Shown: positions 16,187 through 25,563, counted from the stretch's first letter. The stretch: DNA of 64,000 nucleotides from CATOSP01 sp034422355 (GCA_034422355.1 DAOUJS010000046.1:1-64000), one strand, 5' to 3'. Numbers and translations are program-made. The notes: generated from the sequence alone by a model not told the origin.

Positions 16187-17074
16187 ATGTCGGTACGATC
16201 AGACCTCAAAGCAAAGCTGGACTCAGGACAGCCCATAGTCGCGCCGGGGGCCTACGACCCCATTTCAGCCCGGCTTGTGCAGTCTCTCGGGTTCGACACA
16301 ATCTATACCGGCGGCTACATGAGCGGCGCGCATCTGGCGGTAACGGAACCGCTGATGACCATGACCGAGCAGATTGCCGTGGCCGAGAAGGTTGCCCGGT
16401 CCGTGCCCCTGCCCGTGATATGCGACGCTGACGCGGGCTACGGCGAGCCGGTACACGCCATGCACACCGTCCGCTCCTTCGAGGCCGCGGGCATCGCCGC
16501 CATACACATCGAGGACCAGTTTTTCCCCAAGCGCGCCTCCTACCACGCCGGGTTGGAGCATGTTATCCCGGTGGAAGAGTTCCTGGAGAAGATCCGCTAC
16601 GCACTCCAGGCCCGGAGAGACCCCGACTTCATCATCATAGGGCGCACCGACGCCTTCACCGCGGTTGAGGGAGACATGGACGAGGCCATACGCCGGGGCA
16701 ACGCCCTGCGCGATCTGGGCGTGGACGTGGTGATGCCCCGCGGGGTGCGCAACAGGGAGGACCTGGACACATTCCGCAAAGGAGTGCCTGACGTTCCTCT
16801 CGTCGTGATAGCAGGCTCCGACGACATCACGGTCCAGGAATACACTGACCTCGGATACCAGATGATGATCTACGCCGCTCCGCCCATCATCGCGGCGGTG
16901 GATGGATACAGGCGGATCTATACCAGCCTTCGGGACACGGGACATATCGGCATTAACGCCCAGCAGGTGTCCGAGATGCGCGATGCGGTGGAAGCTCTGA
17001 TCAGCCTTCCCGAGTACCAGCAGGTGGAAGCTGAGACCACCGAGCGGGAGTTCCAGGACCGCCCACGCCATTAG
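16187..17074 (+). CDS. isocitrate lyase/PEP mutase family protein
   Basis: The 295-residue TIM-barrel protein has the family metal-site motifs CDADAGYGEP (about residue 85) and HIEDQFFPKR (about 110). In lyases of this superfamily the mobile loop carries a catalytic Cys (KKCGH or KRCGH); here it reads PKRASYHAG, with Ala in place of Cys. That argues against a true methylisocitrate lyase and leaves carboxyphosphonoenolpyruvate mutase, oxaloacetate decarboxylase or phosphonopyruvate hydrolase-like activities open. GAGGTGGG precedes the ATG. It is co-oriented with the LLM gene. Confidence 0.82.
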   Translation: MSVRSDLKAKLDSGQPIVAPGAYDPISARLVQSLGFDTIYTGGYMSGAHLAVTEPLMTMTEQIAVAEKVARSVPLPVICDADAGYGEPVHAMHTVRSFEAAGIAAIHIEDQFFPKRASYHAGLEHVIPVEEFLEKIRYALQARRDPDFIIIGRTDAFTAVEGDMDEAIRRGNALRDLGVDVVMPRGVRNREDLDTFRKGVPDVPLVVIAGSDDITVQEYTDLGYQMMIYAAPPIIAAVDGYRRIYTSLRDTGHIGINAQQVSEMRDAVEALISLPEYQQVEAETTEREFQDRPRH

Positions 17075-17152
17075 ATTTCCCCCGACCGCCAATACCGCTT
17101 TCCGGAAAGGGCCTTGCGTATGGCTGCTGCGCGGGGCGGTGGGAGGGATACT

Positions 17153-18499
17153 ATGGACATAGGCAACGCGCCGGACAGCGCTTCGGCTCCCGCGCCGTGG
17201 TTGGGAAAGCTGCTGCTGGTCTCTCTCCTGGTCATGTTGAACCTGCCGGCGGTCTTCACCGGCACAACCGGCATGGACCAGTATGGGTTCTTCACCCTTG
17301 GCCCTGTGGCGGCCCATCCCTGGCCATTGGCGCTTTCGATAGCCCTGAGCACATCAGCCGCCGGGGCCGGATATCTGGCCTACCGGCTGTTGCGGATGCG
17401 GCGGACCTGGTTCAGCGGCAGCGTTAGATATGGAGCGTATCATCGCAACGCCCTGCTCTTCGGGGTTCCCGTCGCAATCGCTTTTGCTCCCTCCTTCTTT
17501 CTTGCCGGATACAACGACAAACCTATCGTGGTGGCAGTGGCCGGAATCATGGCCACTTCCCTCTGCGTTACTGCCGCCCTGAACGACCGGGAGGCTCACC
17601 TTGACGCCGCGATGGCCCGGGTCTGGTTCGTTGCCTGCATCGCCTTCATCCTGGTATTCCTGGTACTGTCCATGTCGGCAATGTGGGTATTGTATTTCGT
17701 CGACCACTCCCCTTCCGTCGGCAACTTCTTCTGGTCCTGGGAGTTCTCCTGGAGCGATTTGGGATACCCGGCGGAAGAGTTCAGCCAGCGGCGTCGAAAC
17801 GGTCTGCTCGCCTATACGCTCATGGGAAGCTGTTACATGACAGTTGCCCTCGGCGGCTCCCTGTTAGGAGGAATCCTGGGATGGACGGGGACCGGCGCCA
17901 AGAAGAGTCCCGGCCCCGAATCGCCGGAGGGCGACGCTCTTTCCAGCCGGGCCGGGACCCTCTCTGAGTGGCTGGACAATGGACAGGATACCCCTCAAGA
18001 CCCGCCGGAGTTTGTGATTGCCCTGAACGGAGAGGAGACCCAAATCAGCCGGAGCCAGTATCAATACCTGCTGGCAGAAAAAGATTTCCTCTTACCCGAT
18101 AACGGCCTGCTGGTGGACAAAGTCTCCGGCAACGTATTCGCCAGGGCCTTCAGCAGACCCTGGAAGAAAGTCGCTTTCAGGGGGCGCCAGGGACCGTTCC
18201 TGCTGCTGTGTGTTTACGCCCGGCATCCGGGAAGGCAATTCACCGTCAGAGAACTGGAAACCCTGTTGGGGATGGAGTTGCCGGACCGGGCCGACTTGAA
18301 CGTTAACGACCTTTTCAACCAATTGCGGAGGAAGCCCCTTGTCCCTGTTGAGCGGGACAGAGATGGTTCGTGTATCCCGGAATCGGTAAGTGTCTGTTTT
18401 CTGGACCACCTGCCGGAATCCTCGGGCAACGGTTCCTCGGCCTCGCATACGCCAATGACCGGTCTCTCTTCTACCGATCTCTTTTCTATGGAGAAATAG
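17153..18499 (+). CDS. polytopic membrane protein with C-terminal winged-helix-like domain
   Basis: The 448-residue protein has about six hydrophobic segments in the first 250 residues, then a linker, and a soluble C-terminal domain (about 290-430). Segments such as FLLLCVYARHPGRQFTVREL, ETLLGMELP and NVNDLFNQLRRKPLVPVERD look like a winged-helix DNA- or protein-binding fold. I do not recognise the family. The ATG at 17153 follows GGGAGGG. It could be a membrane-bound regulator in the style of ToxR or CadC with reversed order. The following genes (18693-20849) share the theme of membrane proteins carrying small regulatory domains. Confidence 0.7.
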   Translation: MDIGNAPDSASAPAPWLGKLLLVSLLVMLNLPAVFTGTTGMDQYGFFTLGPVAAHPWPLALSIALSTSAAGAGYLAYRLLRMRRTWFSGSVRYGAYHRNALLFGVPVAIAFAPSFFLAGYNDKPIVVAVAGIMATSLCVTAALNDREAHLDAAMARVWFVACIAFILVFLVLSMSAMWVLYFVDHSPSVGNFFWSWEFSWSDLGYPAEEFSQRRRNGLLAYTLMGSCYMTVALGGSLLGGILGWTGTGAKKSPGPESPEGDALSSRAGTLSEWLDNGQDTPQDPPEFVIALNGEETQISRSQYQYLLAEKDFLLPDNGLLVDKVSGNVFARAFSRPWKKVAFRGRQGPFLLLCVYARHPGRQFTVRELETLLGMELPDRADLNVNDLFNQLRRKPLVPVERDRDGSCIPESVSVCFLDHLPESSGNGSSASHTPMTGLSSTDLFSMEK

Positions 18500-18692
18500 C
18501 GGCTATCCTAGCCATTTCCTAGCTATTTTACCCTTCCGTTTCGCTTTCCGGCCCCTTAGTGTGGTGAGGGATGATACGGGCTGCTGGTTCGGCCGTGACA
18601 TTAACGCCATTCTCTTAAGCCCGTGGCCTGGTCCCAGCCGGGATTCTCGCCCATAGCTCATCCCGGCAGCCGGTGACATCGGAGGTGTCTAT

Positions 18693-19235
18693 ATGGCGTT
18701 CAATTTAATGCCCGGGGAAACGGTGCTTCATCAGGTCAGCGGTAAACACAAGGGTACAAATTATGGCTTCCATGTCACAAACCGCCGGCTCGTTAGTGAG
18801 GAGTCCCGGTGGGGAAGCGGAAGCACGACGTACTTGCCCCTGGACAGGGTAGACTCAATGCAGGAAGCGCGGGTCAGTTCGATTCGCTGGCTGGTTGCCG
18901 CCGTTATCCTGACACTTGCAAGCCTGGCGGGAACGAACTTCGCCGGCCCTCTTGCGCTGCTTGGGGTGGTCCCGGCCCTTATCTGCGCGGGCATCTGGTG
19001 GCTCTCTTTGAAACAGGCCCTGGTATTTGCCACCGCGAGCGCCCAGGTATCCCTTGTTCTGAGAGGACACGGCGGCGGCCAGGAAGTCCTTGAGCTGGTC
19101 GAATCAGCCCGCCAGGACTGCATCCGCGAGGTCATCAGTCCGTTAGCGCCGGTCCCGTCAGCCCCGGCTCCGCCGTCTCCGGTTCCTCCAGCGCCGGAAC
19201 CATCAGCCCCGCCAAGGGTGACGTTGCGCGAATGA
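18693..19235 (+). CDS. bacterial PH-like domain membrane protein
   Basis: The 180-residue protein begins with a pleckstrin-like strand region (LMPGETVLHQVSGKHKGTNY, VTNRRLV, TYLPLDRVDSMQEAR). Two membrane helices follow (about 66-115), then a short soluble part and a Pro/Ala-rich tail. This resembles bPH/YdbT-type membrane proteins of unknown function. GGAGGTG precedes the ATG. It is the first of three closely spaced genes up to 20849, none of which I can assign to a pathway. Confidence 0.68.
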   Translation: MAFNLMPGETVLHQVSGKHKGTNYGFHVTNRRLVSEESRWGSGSTTYLPLDRVDSMQEARVSSIRWLVAAVILTLASLAGTNFAGPLALLGVVPALICAGIWWLSLKQALVFATASAQVSLVLRGHGGGQEVLELVESARQDCIREVISPLAPVPSAPAPPSPVPPAPEPSAPPRVTLRE

Positions 19236-19256
19236 TGAAGGTAGACGAGTAGGCTT

Positions 19257-19772
19257 ATGAATATCGATAATCTGAACAGGATTGCCGACGGACTGGCTGG
19301 GGCTGCTGGCGGTTACAATGCGAAGGGTCTGCTTACCGCATTGCCGGTTGCGCTGGCAGGCGGTTTTCTATTGGGTGGCCTGTTGGGTACATGGTTCGGT
19401 TATCTGTTCCTCGTGCCGCCGCTGTGCTTGGGACTGTTGGGGGCTGGGTTCGTGGCCTACGTGAGATTTCGGGGAGAGGGAGCGCGTGGGGGACCGGGAC
19501 AATTTGGCCAGCCGGTTCACGGAGGGGAAATTGAGCAAAGCGGAGACCCGCCCAGTGTGCCGCAACAAACGCCCACGCCGCCCCCTTCATCCATCCCGGA
19601 CGGCATCCCGGACGGACTCAGCAGGCTGGAGCATCAGATCATGGAGCATGTAGGACGGGGTGGCGGGACTCTATCGGTCAGCGCCATTGCCGCCCAACTC
19701 GATGTGCCCAGAGAAACCGTTCAGGATGCGATTGAAGGCCTGGCCAGCCGGGGTATCATCAGTCTTGAATAA
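19257..19772 (+). CDS. membrane protein with C-terminal winged-helix domain
   Basis: The 171-residue protein has two membrane helices (about residues 27-72), a Pro/Gly-rich linker, and a C-terminal segment reading LEHQIMEHVGRGGGTLSVSA then QLDVPRETVQDAIEGLASRG. That segment is a MarR/Lrp-type winged helix. Its domain order is unusual: the DNA-binding-like domain is at the C terminus beyond the membrane anchor. It lies 21 bases after the PH-like gene. The ligand and target are unknown. Confidence 0.68.
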   Translation: MNIDNLNRIADGLAGAAGGYNAKGLLTALPVALAGGFLLGGLLGTWFGYLFLVPPLCLGLLGAGFVAYVRFRGEGARGGPGQFGQPVHGGEIEQSGDPPSVPQQTPTPPPSSIPDGIPDGLSRLEHQIMEHVGRGGGTLSVSAIAAQLDVPRETVQDAIEGLASRGIISLE

Positions 19773-19829
19773 GCCACCCGTCACAATCTTTCTGATCCCT
19801 TCCAAGCGCAAGGTCAGGAGGGAAATGTT

Positions 19830-20849
19830 ATGACGGTACAGAACACGACCACAGCCCACGATGAGATGCTGGAAGAATGGCAAAAGAAAGCGTGGTTGCA
19901 ACGCCTGTTTCTGCCAAATGATTTCCTGGCAAAGGCCAGCGCAGTTGGCGCGGAAAGTCTGGTCTGCCACAAGACCACCAACGAATACCTGGTTATGAGC
20001 GACAAGGTGGAGGAAAAGACTCTCAAAATTGGCCAAACAGGGGGATATTCAACCGACCTGGATTACCGGCCGCAGGGATTCAAAAACGAGACCGTCAGGA
20101 TCATTAACAATGCCTCGGAGGTAGCGTGCAGCGATTGCTCCGGCAGGGGACAAGCCGCCTGCCCGGCCACAATGAATTGCGGGCGATGCAGGGGGTCGGG
20201 CATAGACACGTCAAGATGCTCTGTGTGCAACGGACGTGGTGAATACGTGACGGGCCGTAGGGTCAGCCGACGGAGCGGCGGGATTTTCAGGGATAGGGAC
20301 GATGATTACGAGAGTGAGTACTATAGCTCTTGTAGTCACTGCTCCGGCAGAGGCAGGGTCAATGAGAGATGCAGCGAATGCGGAGCCAGTGGGCAGGTAG
20401 TCTGCAACAAATGCAATGGGAGCGGGTTTGTTGACTGCCGCCAGTGTGACGGCGCAGGCAGGCTGGTGCAAGGCCACGTCATCACCAGGAAGTTCTCCTC
20501 CTCGACGGAGCTAACGTACCAGTTGAGCGGACTCGGCGAGAATGAGTTCAAGAACGGCCTTGACGGGAAACATTTCAAGCCGCTGGAAGGGGACCTGATA
20601 TACCAGGAATTCCAGATCCCCGCAGACCCGGACACTGTCCTGGAGCAGAAGAGTGTCCACTCCTATGACGTGCTTTCCCGCGAATATTCCTACAACGGCT
20701 CATCCTTCTGCCTGAACCACATAACCTCCGGCAGCGCCTCGAAGTACGTAGCCTCGGGCGTCCCCCTGTCCAGGACCAAGACCGCCATAGCGGGCGCCGC
20801 ATTCTTTGTAGCTGCTGCGGCTATTGCAGCCGTCGTGATACTGCTATAG
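19830..20849 (+). CDS. DnaJ-type zinc-finger repeat protein with C-terminal membrane anchor
   Basis: The 339-residue protein carries seven CxxCxGxG-like repeats between about residues 100 and 215 (CSDCSGRG, CGRCRGSG, CSVCNGRG, CSHCSGRG, CSECGASG, CNKCNGSG, CRQCDGAG), the cysteine-rich module of DnaJ/Hsp40. It lacks a J domain. The last about 22 residues form one hydrophobic helix, so it would be tail-anchored with the zinc fingers in the cytosol. AGGAGGG precedes the ATG. It could act as a chaperone-like or redox scaffold for the membrane proteins encoded just upstream; that is inference. Confidence 0.78.
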   Translation: MTVQNTTTAHDEMLEEWQKKAWLQRLFLPNDFLAKASAVGAESLVCHKTTNEYLVMSDKVEEKTLKIGQTGGYSTDLDYRPQGFKNETVRIINNASEVACSDCSGRGQAACPATMNCGRCRGSGIDTSRCSVCNGRGEYVTGRRVSRRSGGIFRDRDDDYESEYYSSCSHCSGRGRVNERCSECGASGQVVCNKCNGSGFVDCRQCDGAGRLVQGHVITRKFSSSTELTYQLSGLGENEFKNGLDGKHFKPLEGDLIYQEFQIPADPDTVLEQKSVHSYDVLSREYSYNGSSFCLNHITSGSASKYVASGVPLSRTKTAIAGAAFFVAAAAIAAVVILL

Positions 20850-20879
20850 TCAGCGCTGCCAGCCATCTCGCTGCTGCAT

Positions 20880-21437
20880 TTATTTCCTCCGGCGGAACAG
20901 GCGCCAGACAGGGGTGCTGAACCCAGGGAGCAAGTCTCCCCCGTCCAGGATGTCATCCTCTCCCAGGGCGACCGGAGGCTCGCCTGGACGGAAAATGGCG
21001 ATGGTGGTCCTCTCCGGGTCTTCGACCCAGGCTTGCTGCGAGCCGTAGCTCAGCCACATGGCGGCCTTGGCTGCCATCTCCGGGCTAGAATTGCGGGGAG
21101 ACTTGACCTCAACTGCCAGGTCGGGCGCGAGATCCGGATAGCCTTGAATTCCCCCCGGGAGGCGTCCCGGCGCGAACCAGGCAACGTCCGGAGCGCGCAC
21201 CGTATCGGGGTCACGCTCCAGCCGGTATCCCGGTTCCCCTGAACGAACGCTGCCGTAATCGGCGGCAATCACATAGCCGGTTAGGGCATAATTGGTCATG
21301 GTTACGGCTTCACCGTGCCTGTCTCCGGCAGGCATCTTCGGGACCAACACTCCACGGATAAGCTCGTACCGGACGCCGTCCTCACGTGGCATCCGCAGTA
21401 GTTCGTCGGCAGTGACGAGTTTCAACCTGGTGGTCAT
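20880..21437 (-). CDS. Uma2 family endonuclease (DUF820)
   Basis: The 185-residue protein matches the Uma2/DUF820 restriction-endonuclease-like family. Visible parts are GVRYELIRGVLVPKMPAG, then RAPDVAWFAPGR, and the core PDLAVEVKSPRNSSPEMAAK with the (D)…ExK catalytic pattern. Such genes multiply in Chloroflexi and cyanobacteria; their cellular role is unproven. The ATG at 21437 is chosen to fit the family length; an in-frame upstream start would add 16 unlikely residues. It is convergent with the zinc-finger gene, with 30 bases between. Confidence 0.85.
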   Translation of the reverse strand: MTTRLKLVTADELLRMPREDGVRYELIRGVLVPKMPAGDRHGEAVTMTNYALTGYVIAADYGSVRSGEPGYRLERDPDTVRAPDVAWFAPGRLPGGIQGYPDLAPDLAVEVKSPRNSSPEMAAKAAMWLSYGSQQAWVEDPERTTIAIFRPGEPPVALGEDDILDGGDLLPGFSTPVWRLFRRRK

Positions 21438-21528
21438 CTGACACCACGCCAGTGAAAGATATGGGCTTGCCCGCGGCGGCTCCATCCTGACGCCGTGGAC
21501 AAGCCCTTTGAATGGGCGAGGGCTCCGG

Positions 21529-22395
21529 TTAGTCTGCCGTCGGTGCGGCTGACGGCTCGGTCACCCCGTACTTCCGCTCCAGCTCGTATACCTGGTCCAG
21601 TCCCAGCAAGTCGGCTACGTCCCACCGGGTGCCGTAGCGGGCAGCGTTGACCGCGCCGTTGGACTTCAATTCCTCGAAGGACTCCTTGACCTGCTGGTAG
21701 ATGAGCCAGATAGTGCTGCCGCAGATCATCAGCTTGTAGCCCAGGGCGGCAACGTCCTTCGTGTTCATCAGGTCGCCGTTATACATGCGCGGCAGGTCCG
21801 CCATGTCCCTGGCGTAGTTCTGGATGTCGCTCTCGCTCTTGATGCCGTCGACGAACACCATGTCGGCCCCGGCATCGATGTATGCGTTGCAGCGGCTTAT
21901 GGTGTCCTCCCATCCGGTGACCGCGTATGCGTCGCAGCGGGCGATAATCACAAAGTCCGGGTCGGTGCGGGCGTCCAGGGCGGCGCGTATCTTCTGGACA
22001 TGCTCCTCCACAGGTATCACCTGCTTGCCCTCGAAGAAACCGCACTTCTTGGGGAAGACCTGGTCTTCCAGGTGAATGGCGGCCACGCCCGCGGCCTCGT
22101 ATTCCCGTACCGTCCGCTGCACGTTCAAGGGGTTGCCGTAGCCCGTGTCCGAGTCACAGATGACCGGTAGGTCCACCGCGCCTGCGATGTACTTGGCGTT
22201 GGCAACCATCTCGGTCATGGTCAGCAGGCCCACGTCCGGGAAGCCCCTTTCCGCCGCAGTCCCGGCCCCGGTCATGTAGACCGCCTGGAAGCCCACCGAC
22301 TCGGCGATCTTGGCGTGGAGGGCGTTCAGAACGAACGGAGCGACGATCATATCCCCGGAGGCGAGCATCTGTCGTAGTCTGGTCGTGGCTTTCAT
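21529..22395 (-). CDS. isocitrate lyase/PEP mutase family protein (second copy)
   Basis: The 288-residue TIM barrel has CDSDTGYGNP (about residue 81), HLEDQVFPKKCG (about 106) and the family sequence ARCDAYAVTGWEDTI. Unlike the copy at 16187, it keeps a Cys in the active loop (KKCGF). This fits a lyase such as methylisocitrate or dimethylmalate lyase, or an oxaloacetate decarboxylase. AGGAGCAGG precedes the ATG. The next minus-strand gene upstream is an unassigned one at 22429-23043. Confidence 0.84.
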   Translation of the reverse strand: MKATTRLRQMLASGDMIVAPFVLNALHAKIAESVGFQAVYMTGAGTAAERGFPDVGLLTMTEMVANAKYIAGAVDLPVICDSDTGYGNPLNVQRTVREYEAAGVAAIHLEDQVFPKKCGFFEGKQVIPVEEHVQKIRAALDARTDPDFVIIARCDAYAVTGWEDTISRCNAYIDAGADMVFVDGIKSESDIQNYARDMADLPRMYNGDLMNTKDVAALGYKLMICGSTIWLIYQQVKESFEELKSNGAVNAARYGTRWDVADLLGLDQVYELERKYGVTEPSAAPTAD

Positions 22396-22428
22396 ATCCT
22401 GCTCCTTACAGCGAGTGAATTGGGATGG

Positions 22429-23043
22429 CTAGAGGGGATAGCTGTACAGCTGTTTCCAGCTAACGTCGTTGGCCCAACGCCCATTGCTCCAGTCCTCCCC
22501 TGCGGCCTCCGACGAATACCTGACGATAAGCAGCCTCCATGCGTTTCCCATCATGGTCAGATCGACGCTTGTAGCTGCGCCAGCGGCGTACTCGGCGGCG
22601 TCGGCCAGTATGGAGGGTTCAAGGTCACCGTATTCGAGCAGTGCCACCCGCGGCGCGAACTCCGCGGCGAAACCCGGGATCTTCGTCCCGCGTACTCTCC
22701 CCACCCCATCAACGGCCATCTGCCGCAGGCTGGCCAACGCGCCGTCAGGGTCTCCGAAATCGAGAAACACGGAACCGCTGGCATCGTCCGTAGAAATCCC
22801 GGTTCGATGCAGAGGCATCCTGGGGCTGTGGGACCTGCTGCTCTCCGCTGCCTGGAAGATTTCCCTGCCCAGCTCCGTCAAACCCTCCTCCGGGCACTCG
22901 AAGTAAGGCACCAGGCTCATCCGCAGCATGTGCATTTCCGCCGCCCAGCAACCGTATTGACCGCAGACCAATTGACGGACCCGGTAGACCCCCGAATTAA
23001 ACGCCGGGTTGAAGACCATTTCGATACCGTACCTGATGGACAA
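22429..23043 (-). CDS. hypothetical protein
   Basis: This is a roughly 205-residue soluble protein with no family I recognise. It has a Cys-containing N-terminal segment (QLVCGQYGCWAAEM), several charged helices and a C-terminal Trp-rich stretch. It is accepted over the opposite-strand frame because its composition is protein-like and it fits the run of minus-strand genes. The TTG at 23043 is preceded by GAGGGGG with good spacing; ATG codons further in would shorten it. Confidence 0.5.
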   Translation of the reverse strand: MSIRYGIEMVFNPAFNSGVYRVRQLVCGQYGCWAAEMHMLRMSLVPYFECPEEGLTELGREIFQAAESSRSHSPRMPLHRTGISTDDASGSVFLDFGDPDGALASLRQMAVDGVGRVRGTKIPGFAAEFAPRVALLEYGDLEPSILADAAEYAAGAATSVDLTMMGNAWRLLIVRYSSEAAGEDWSNGRWANDVSWKQLYSYPL

Positions 23044-23084
23044 TTGCGCCCCCTCAGCAATTGAGACCAAATCCTAAATGGCCA

Positions 23085-23939
23085 TTAAATCTGACTATAG
23101 CCGCTTCCGGGACGGTCAGGATCAACCCCGGTGCCTCTGGCCTCGGTGATCCACCCGAACTCCTTGAGGATTTGCTGGCTGTAAGTGACCCGGCCCGTCA
23201 CCTTGTCCAGGGGTTCGGAGGCCAGCAAAAGGGCCGCCCTGGCCATCAGTTCCGGATGTTCTCCCCTGGGATCGTCGATGCCCGTGACCAGGTTGTGGTA
23301 GACCGTGCCCGGCGTGGGCACGACTTGCGACGGAGAGAGCGCAGTCACGGAAACTCCGTCGGGATATACTTCCTGGGCCAGACCCTGGGTGAACCTTTCC
23401 AGGGCTGCCTTCTCCGCGCCGTAGCACGTTCCTCCCCGGTTGGGACCGGCGTCGGGGTATGGACCGCGGCCGGGACCGATGGCCGAGCCGGAGGAGATGT
23501 TGATGATGCTGCCGGTCTTCCTGTCCACCATGTCTTCCAAGACCAGCTGGCTGAGCATGAAGGGAGCTTGGAAATTCACCAGCCATGACCTCATCCAGCG
23601 GTTCAGAGGGAAGTCCTTGGTGGGGATGTAGTAGGTCAGGGCGGCGTTGTTGACCAGAATGTCCACCGGGCCGTAGGCGTCCCTGGTCTCCTGCACCAGC
23701 CTTTGGCAGTCTTCCGGCAGGGATATGTTGACGGCGACGGGAACAGCCTCACCACCGCCCTCCCGTATGTCGTTAACGGTCTTCTCCAGCGAACCTTCCA
23801 GGGGATGGTCCCCTTCCCGCAGCGTGCGGGCCGCGCAGGCAACATTTGCGCCCTCGGCCGCAAACAGCCTTGCGATCTCGCTTCCGATGCCCCTGCTCGC
23901 GCCGGTAACTATGGCCACCCGGCCGTCCAGCTTGCCCAT
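23085..23939 (-). CDS. SDR family oxidoreductase
   Basis: The 284-residue protein is a classical short-chain dehydrogenase/reductase: cofactor motif VTGASRGIG (about residues 11-19), NNAA near 97, catalytic Ser in ISSGS near 149 and YGAEK (Y-x3-K) near 173. Arg near residue 37 suggests NADP(H) preference, though this is weak. AGGAGTGG precedes the ATG. The C-terminal extension of about 40 residues after the core is longer than usual. The substrate is unknown. Confidence 0.88.
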   Translation of the reverse strand: MGKLDGRVAIVTGASRGIGSEIARLFAAEGANVACAARTLREGDHPLEGSLEKTVNDIREGGGEAVPVAVNISLPEDCQRLVQETRDAYGPVDILVNNAALTYYIPTKDFPLNRWMRSWLVNFQAPFMLSQLVLEDMVDRKTGSIINISSGSAIGPGRGPYPDAGPNRGGTCYGAEKAALERFTQGLAQEVYPDGVSVTALSPSQVVPTPGTVYHNLVTGIDDPRGEHPELMARAALLLASEPLDKVTGRVTYSQQILKEFGWITEARGTGVDPDRPGSGYSQI

Positions 23940-24090
23940 TGTCCACTCCTAAAAAAGTATTGCGCCGCTCCGGTGTATGCGTCCGCTAGTTTATCCTGTT
24001 TTGCCCAGTTGCTCTATAGCGAAATGGAGAGACCGTGTTTGAGGACGGTCGCCACGCTGCGGGGAAACGGATTGGGAACCACAGATGTCC

Positions 24091-25563
24091 CTACTCGCCA
24101 ACCACGGCATACAATTTCCCGTCCTGCGACGCCGCGTACATCACCCCGCCGGCCACCACGGGCGTCGCGCTCACGGCGCCACCCGTGGCAAACTCCCACA
24201 GGAGAACCCCTGTGGCCGCGTCCAACCCCAGTACCCGGCCATCACTCATGCCAGCCAGTACGGTATTTCCGGCAACGGAGAGACCGGACATTATCTCCGC
24301 ACCCAGAGCGCTGGCCCATAATTCCCTGCCTGTGGCGGCGTCCATTGCAGCGATTGTCCCATCATCGGTGGCGGCAAACACGGCTGTCGGGCCAACGACC
24401 GGGGCATGGGTCATCTCCCCGTCTATAGAGTGGGTCCATACTGTTCCTTTCTGCACCGGCAAGGGTCCGAGACCCCATATGTAGAGATTGAGCCGGATGA
24501 ACTGGATTGCCCGCTCCAGTGGATATGTGGTGGCGTTCCGGTCTATGGCCCAGACGGTCCCGTCCTGGGTGCCGAAGTAGACCAGGTCTCCCTGGATAGC
24601 CGGCCCTCCCGACACTCGTCTGACTCCTGCTACGTCATAAATGAGCTTGCGCCGGGCCGTCCGTGTGTCCACAAGCTCTACCCTTGTGCTGCGGGACGAC
24701 ATGGCAAGGATGTCGCCATCATAGGAAGGAGGGGCATTCACCCAGTCGTCGGACGTAAACTTCCAGGCCTTTTCCCCGGTGGCGGCGTCCAGACCGTGCA
24801 GGTTCCTGTCCGTCGCGCCGATATAGACCCGGCCATCGACTATCACGGGAGAAGAGAACAGCGGCTCTCCCAGGTCGGTGTCCCAGCGGACATTGCCGCT
24901 GGCCCGGTCCAGGGCGACCACTTTGCCAGGCCGGAGAGCGGTCACCGCCAGGTCGCCGGTGACTGCGGGCGTGGTGCTGGACGGGAAGGGGCTGCGATGT
25001 TCCCAGAGGACTTTTCCCGTTTCCCGGTCAAGGGAGAGGGTGCGCCCGCCCTCCGTAGACAGGAAAACCTGATGACCGGCAACGGATACGGTATTGGTCA
25101 GGGGTTCGTTGGCGTCGAATGTCCACAGCACCTTCCACTGAAAATGCAGGTCATCCGCGCTGGGTGGGGCCGCTGCGGTCGCCTGTGGCCCGCTTCTCAA
25201 TGGCACGGGAGCCTCTTCAGGCGTGTAACCTGTGCTGTTGGCGGTGCGGCGCACCTGGGCCCAAGCGCCCGGCTGCACATCGGCGCTCGCGTCAGTTTGT
25301 GGCCCCGGCGGCGGGAACAACAGGGGAATAACGTCGAACATCACCACGGCACGCCAGGCAACCACGGCGAGAATCAGGGCCAGGGTGATTATGAGGTATC
25401 TTCTGCGCCAGACCGGTATGCGGACGCGATTGACGTGCCGCTCGGCCTCGGAACGGGCAATTGGAGTCGTATCGGTCAGGAACGCCCAGCAAGACCTGCA
25501 CCGGGCGGCGTCGGCAGGGGTATTGATGTGTTCGCAGACGGGACAGAGGCGGACCAGGTCCAA
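24091..25563 (-). CDS. membrane-anchored PQQ-type beta-propeller protein
   Basis: The 490-residue protein starts with a zinc ribbon (CPVCEH and CRSC, residues 8-25), then one membrane helix (about 55-75) and an eight-bladed-type propeller with repeated PQQ/BamB motifs such as GTVWAIDRNATTYP, GLDAATGEKAWKF and VLGLDAATGVLLWEFATG. The propeller is outside the membrane and the ribbon inside. The PQQ ligands of true dehydrogenases cannot be confirmed; a binding or scaffold role is as likely. The TTG start has GAGGA at 6 bases. The opposite strand is also open over much of this gene, which is a shadow. Confidence 0.8.
   Translation of the reverse strand: MDLVRLCPVCEHINTPADAARCRSCWAFLTDTTPIARSEAERHVNRVRIPVWRRRYLIITLALILAVVAWRAVVMFDVIPLLFPPPGPQTDASADVQPGAWAQVRRTANSTGYTPEEAPVPLRSGPQATAAAPPSADDLHFQWKVLWTFDANEPLTNTVSVAGHQVFLSTEGGRTLSLDRETGKVLWEHRSPFPSSTTPAVTGDLAVTALRPGKVVALDRASGNVRWDTDLGEPLFSSPVIVDGRVYIGATDRNLHGLDAATGEKAWKFTSDDWVNAPPSYDGDILAMSSRSTRVELVDTRTARRKLIYDVAGVRRVSGGPAIQGDLVYFGTQDGTVWAIDRNATTYPLERAIQFIRLNLYIWGLGPLPVQKGTVWTHSIDGEMTHAPVVGPTAVFAATDDGTIAAMDAATGRELWASALGAEIMSGLSVAGNTVLAGMSDGRVLGLDAATGVLLWEFATGGAVSATPVVAGGVMYAASQDGKLYAVVGE

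Noticed and set aside
22420..23064. Plus-strand frame of 214 codons
   Set aside because: Overlaps a better minus-strand frame that has a ribosome binding site and fits the strand of its neighbours; composition is Arg/Pro/His-rich as in shadows.
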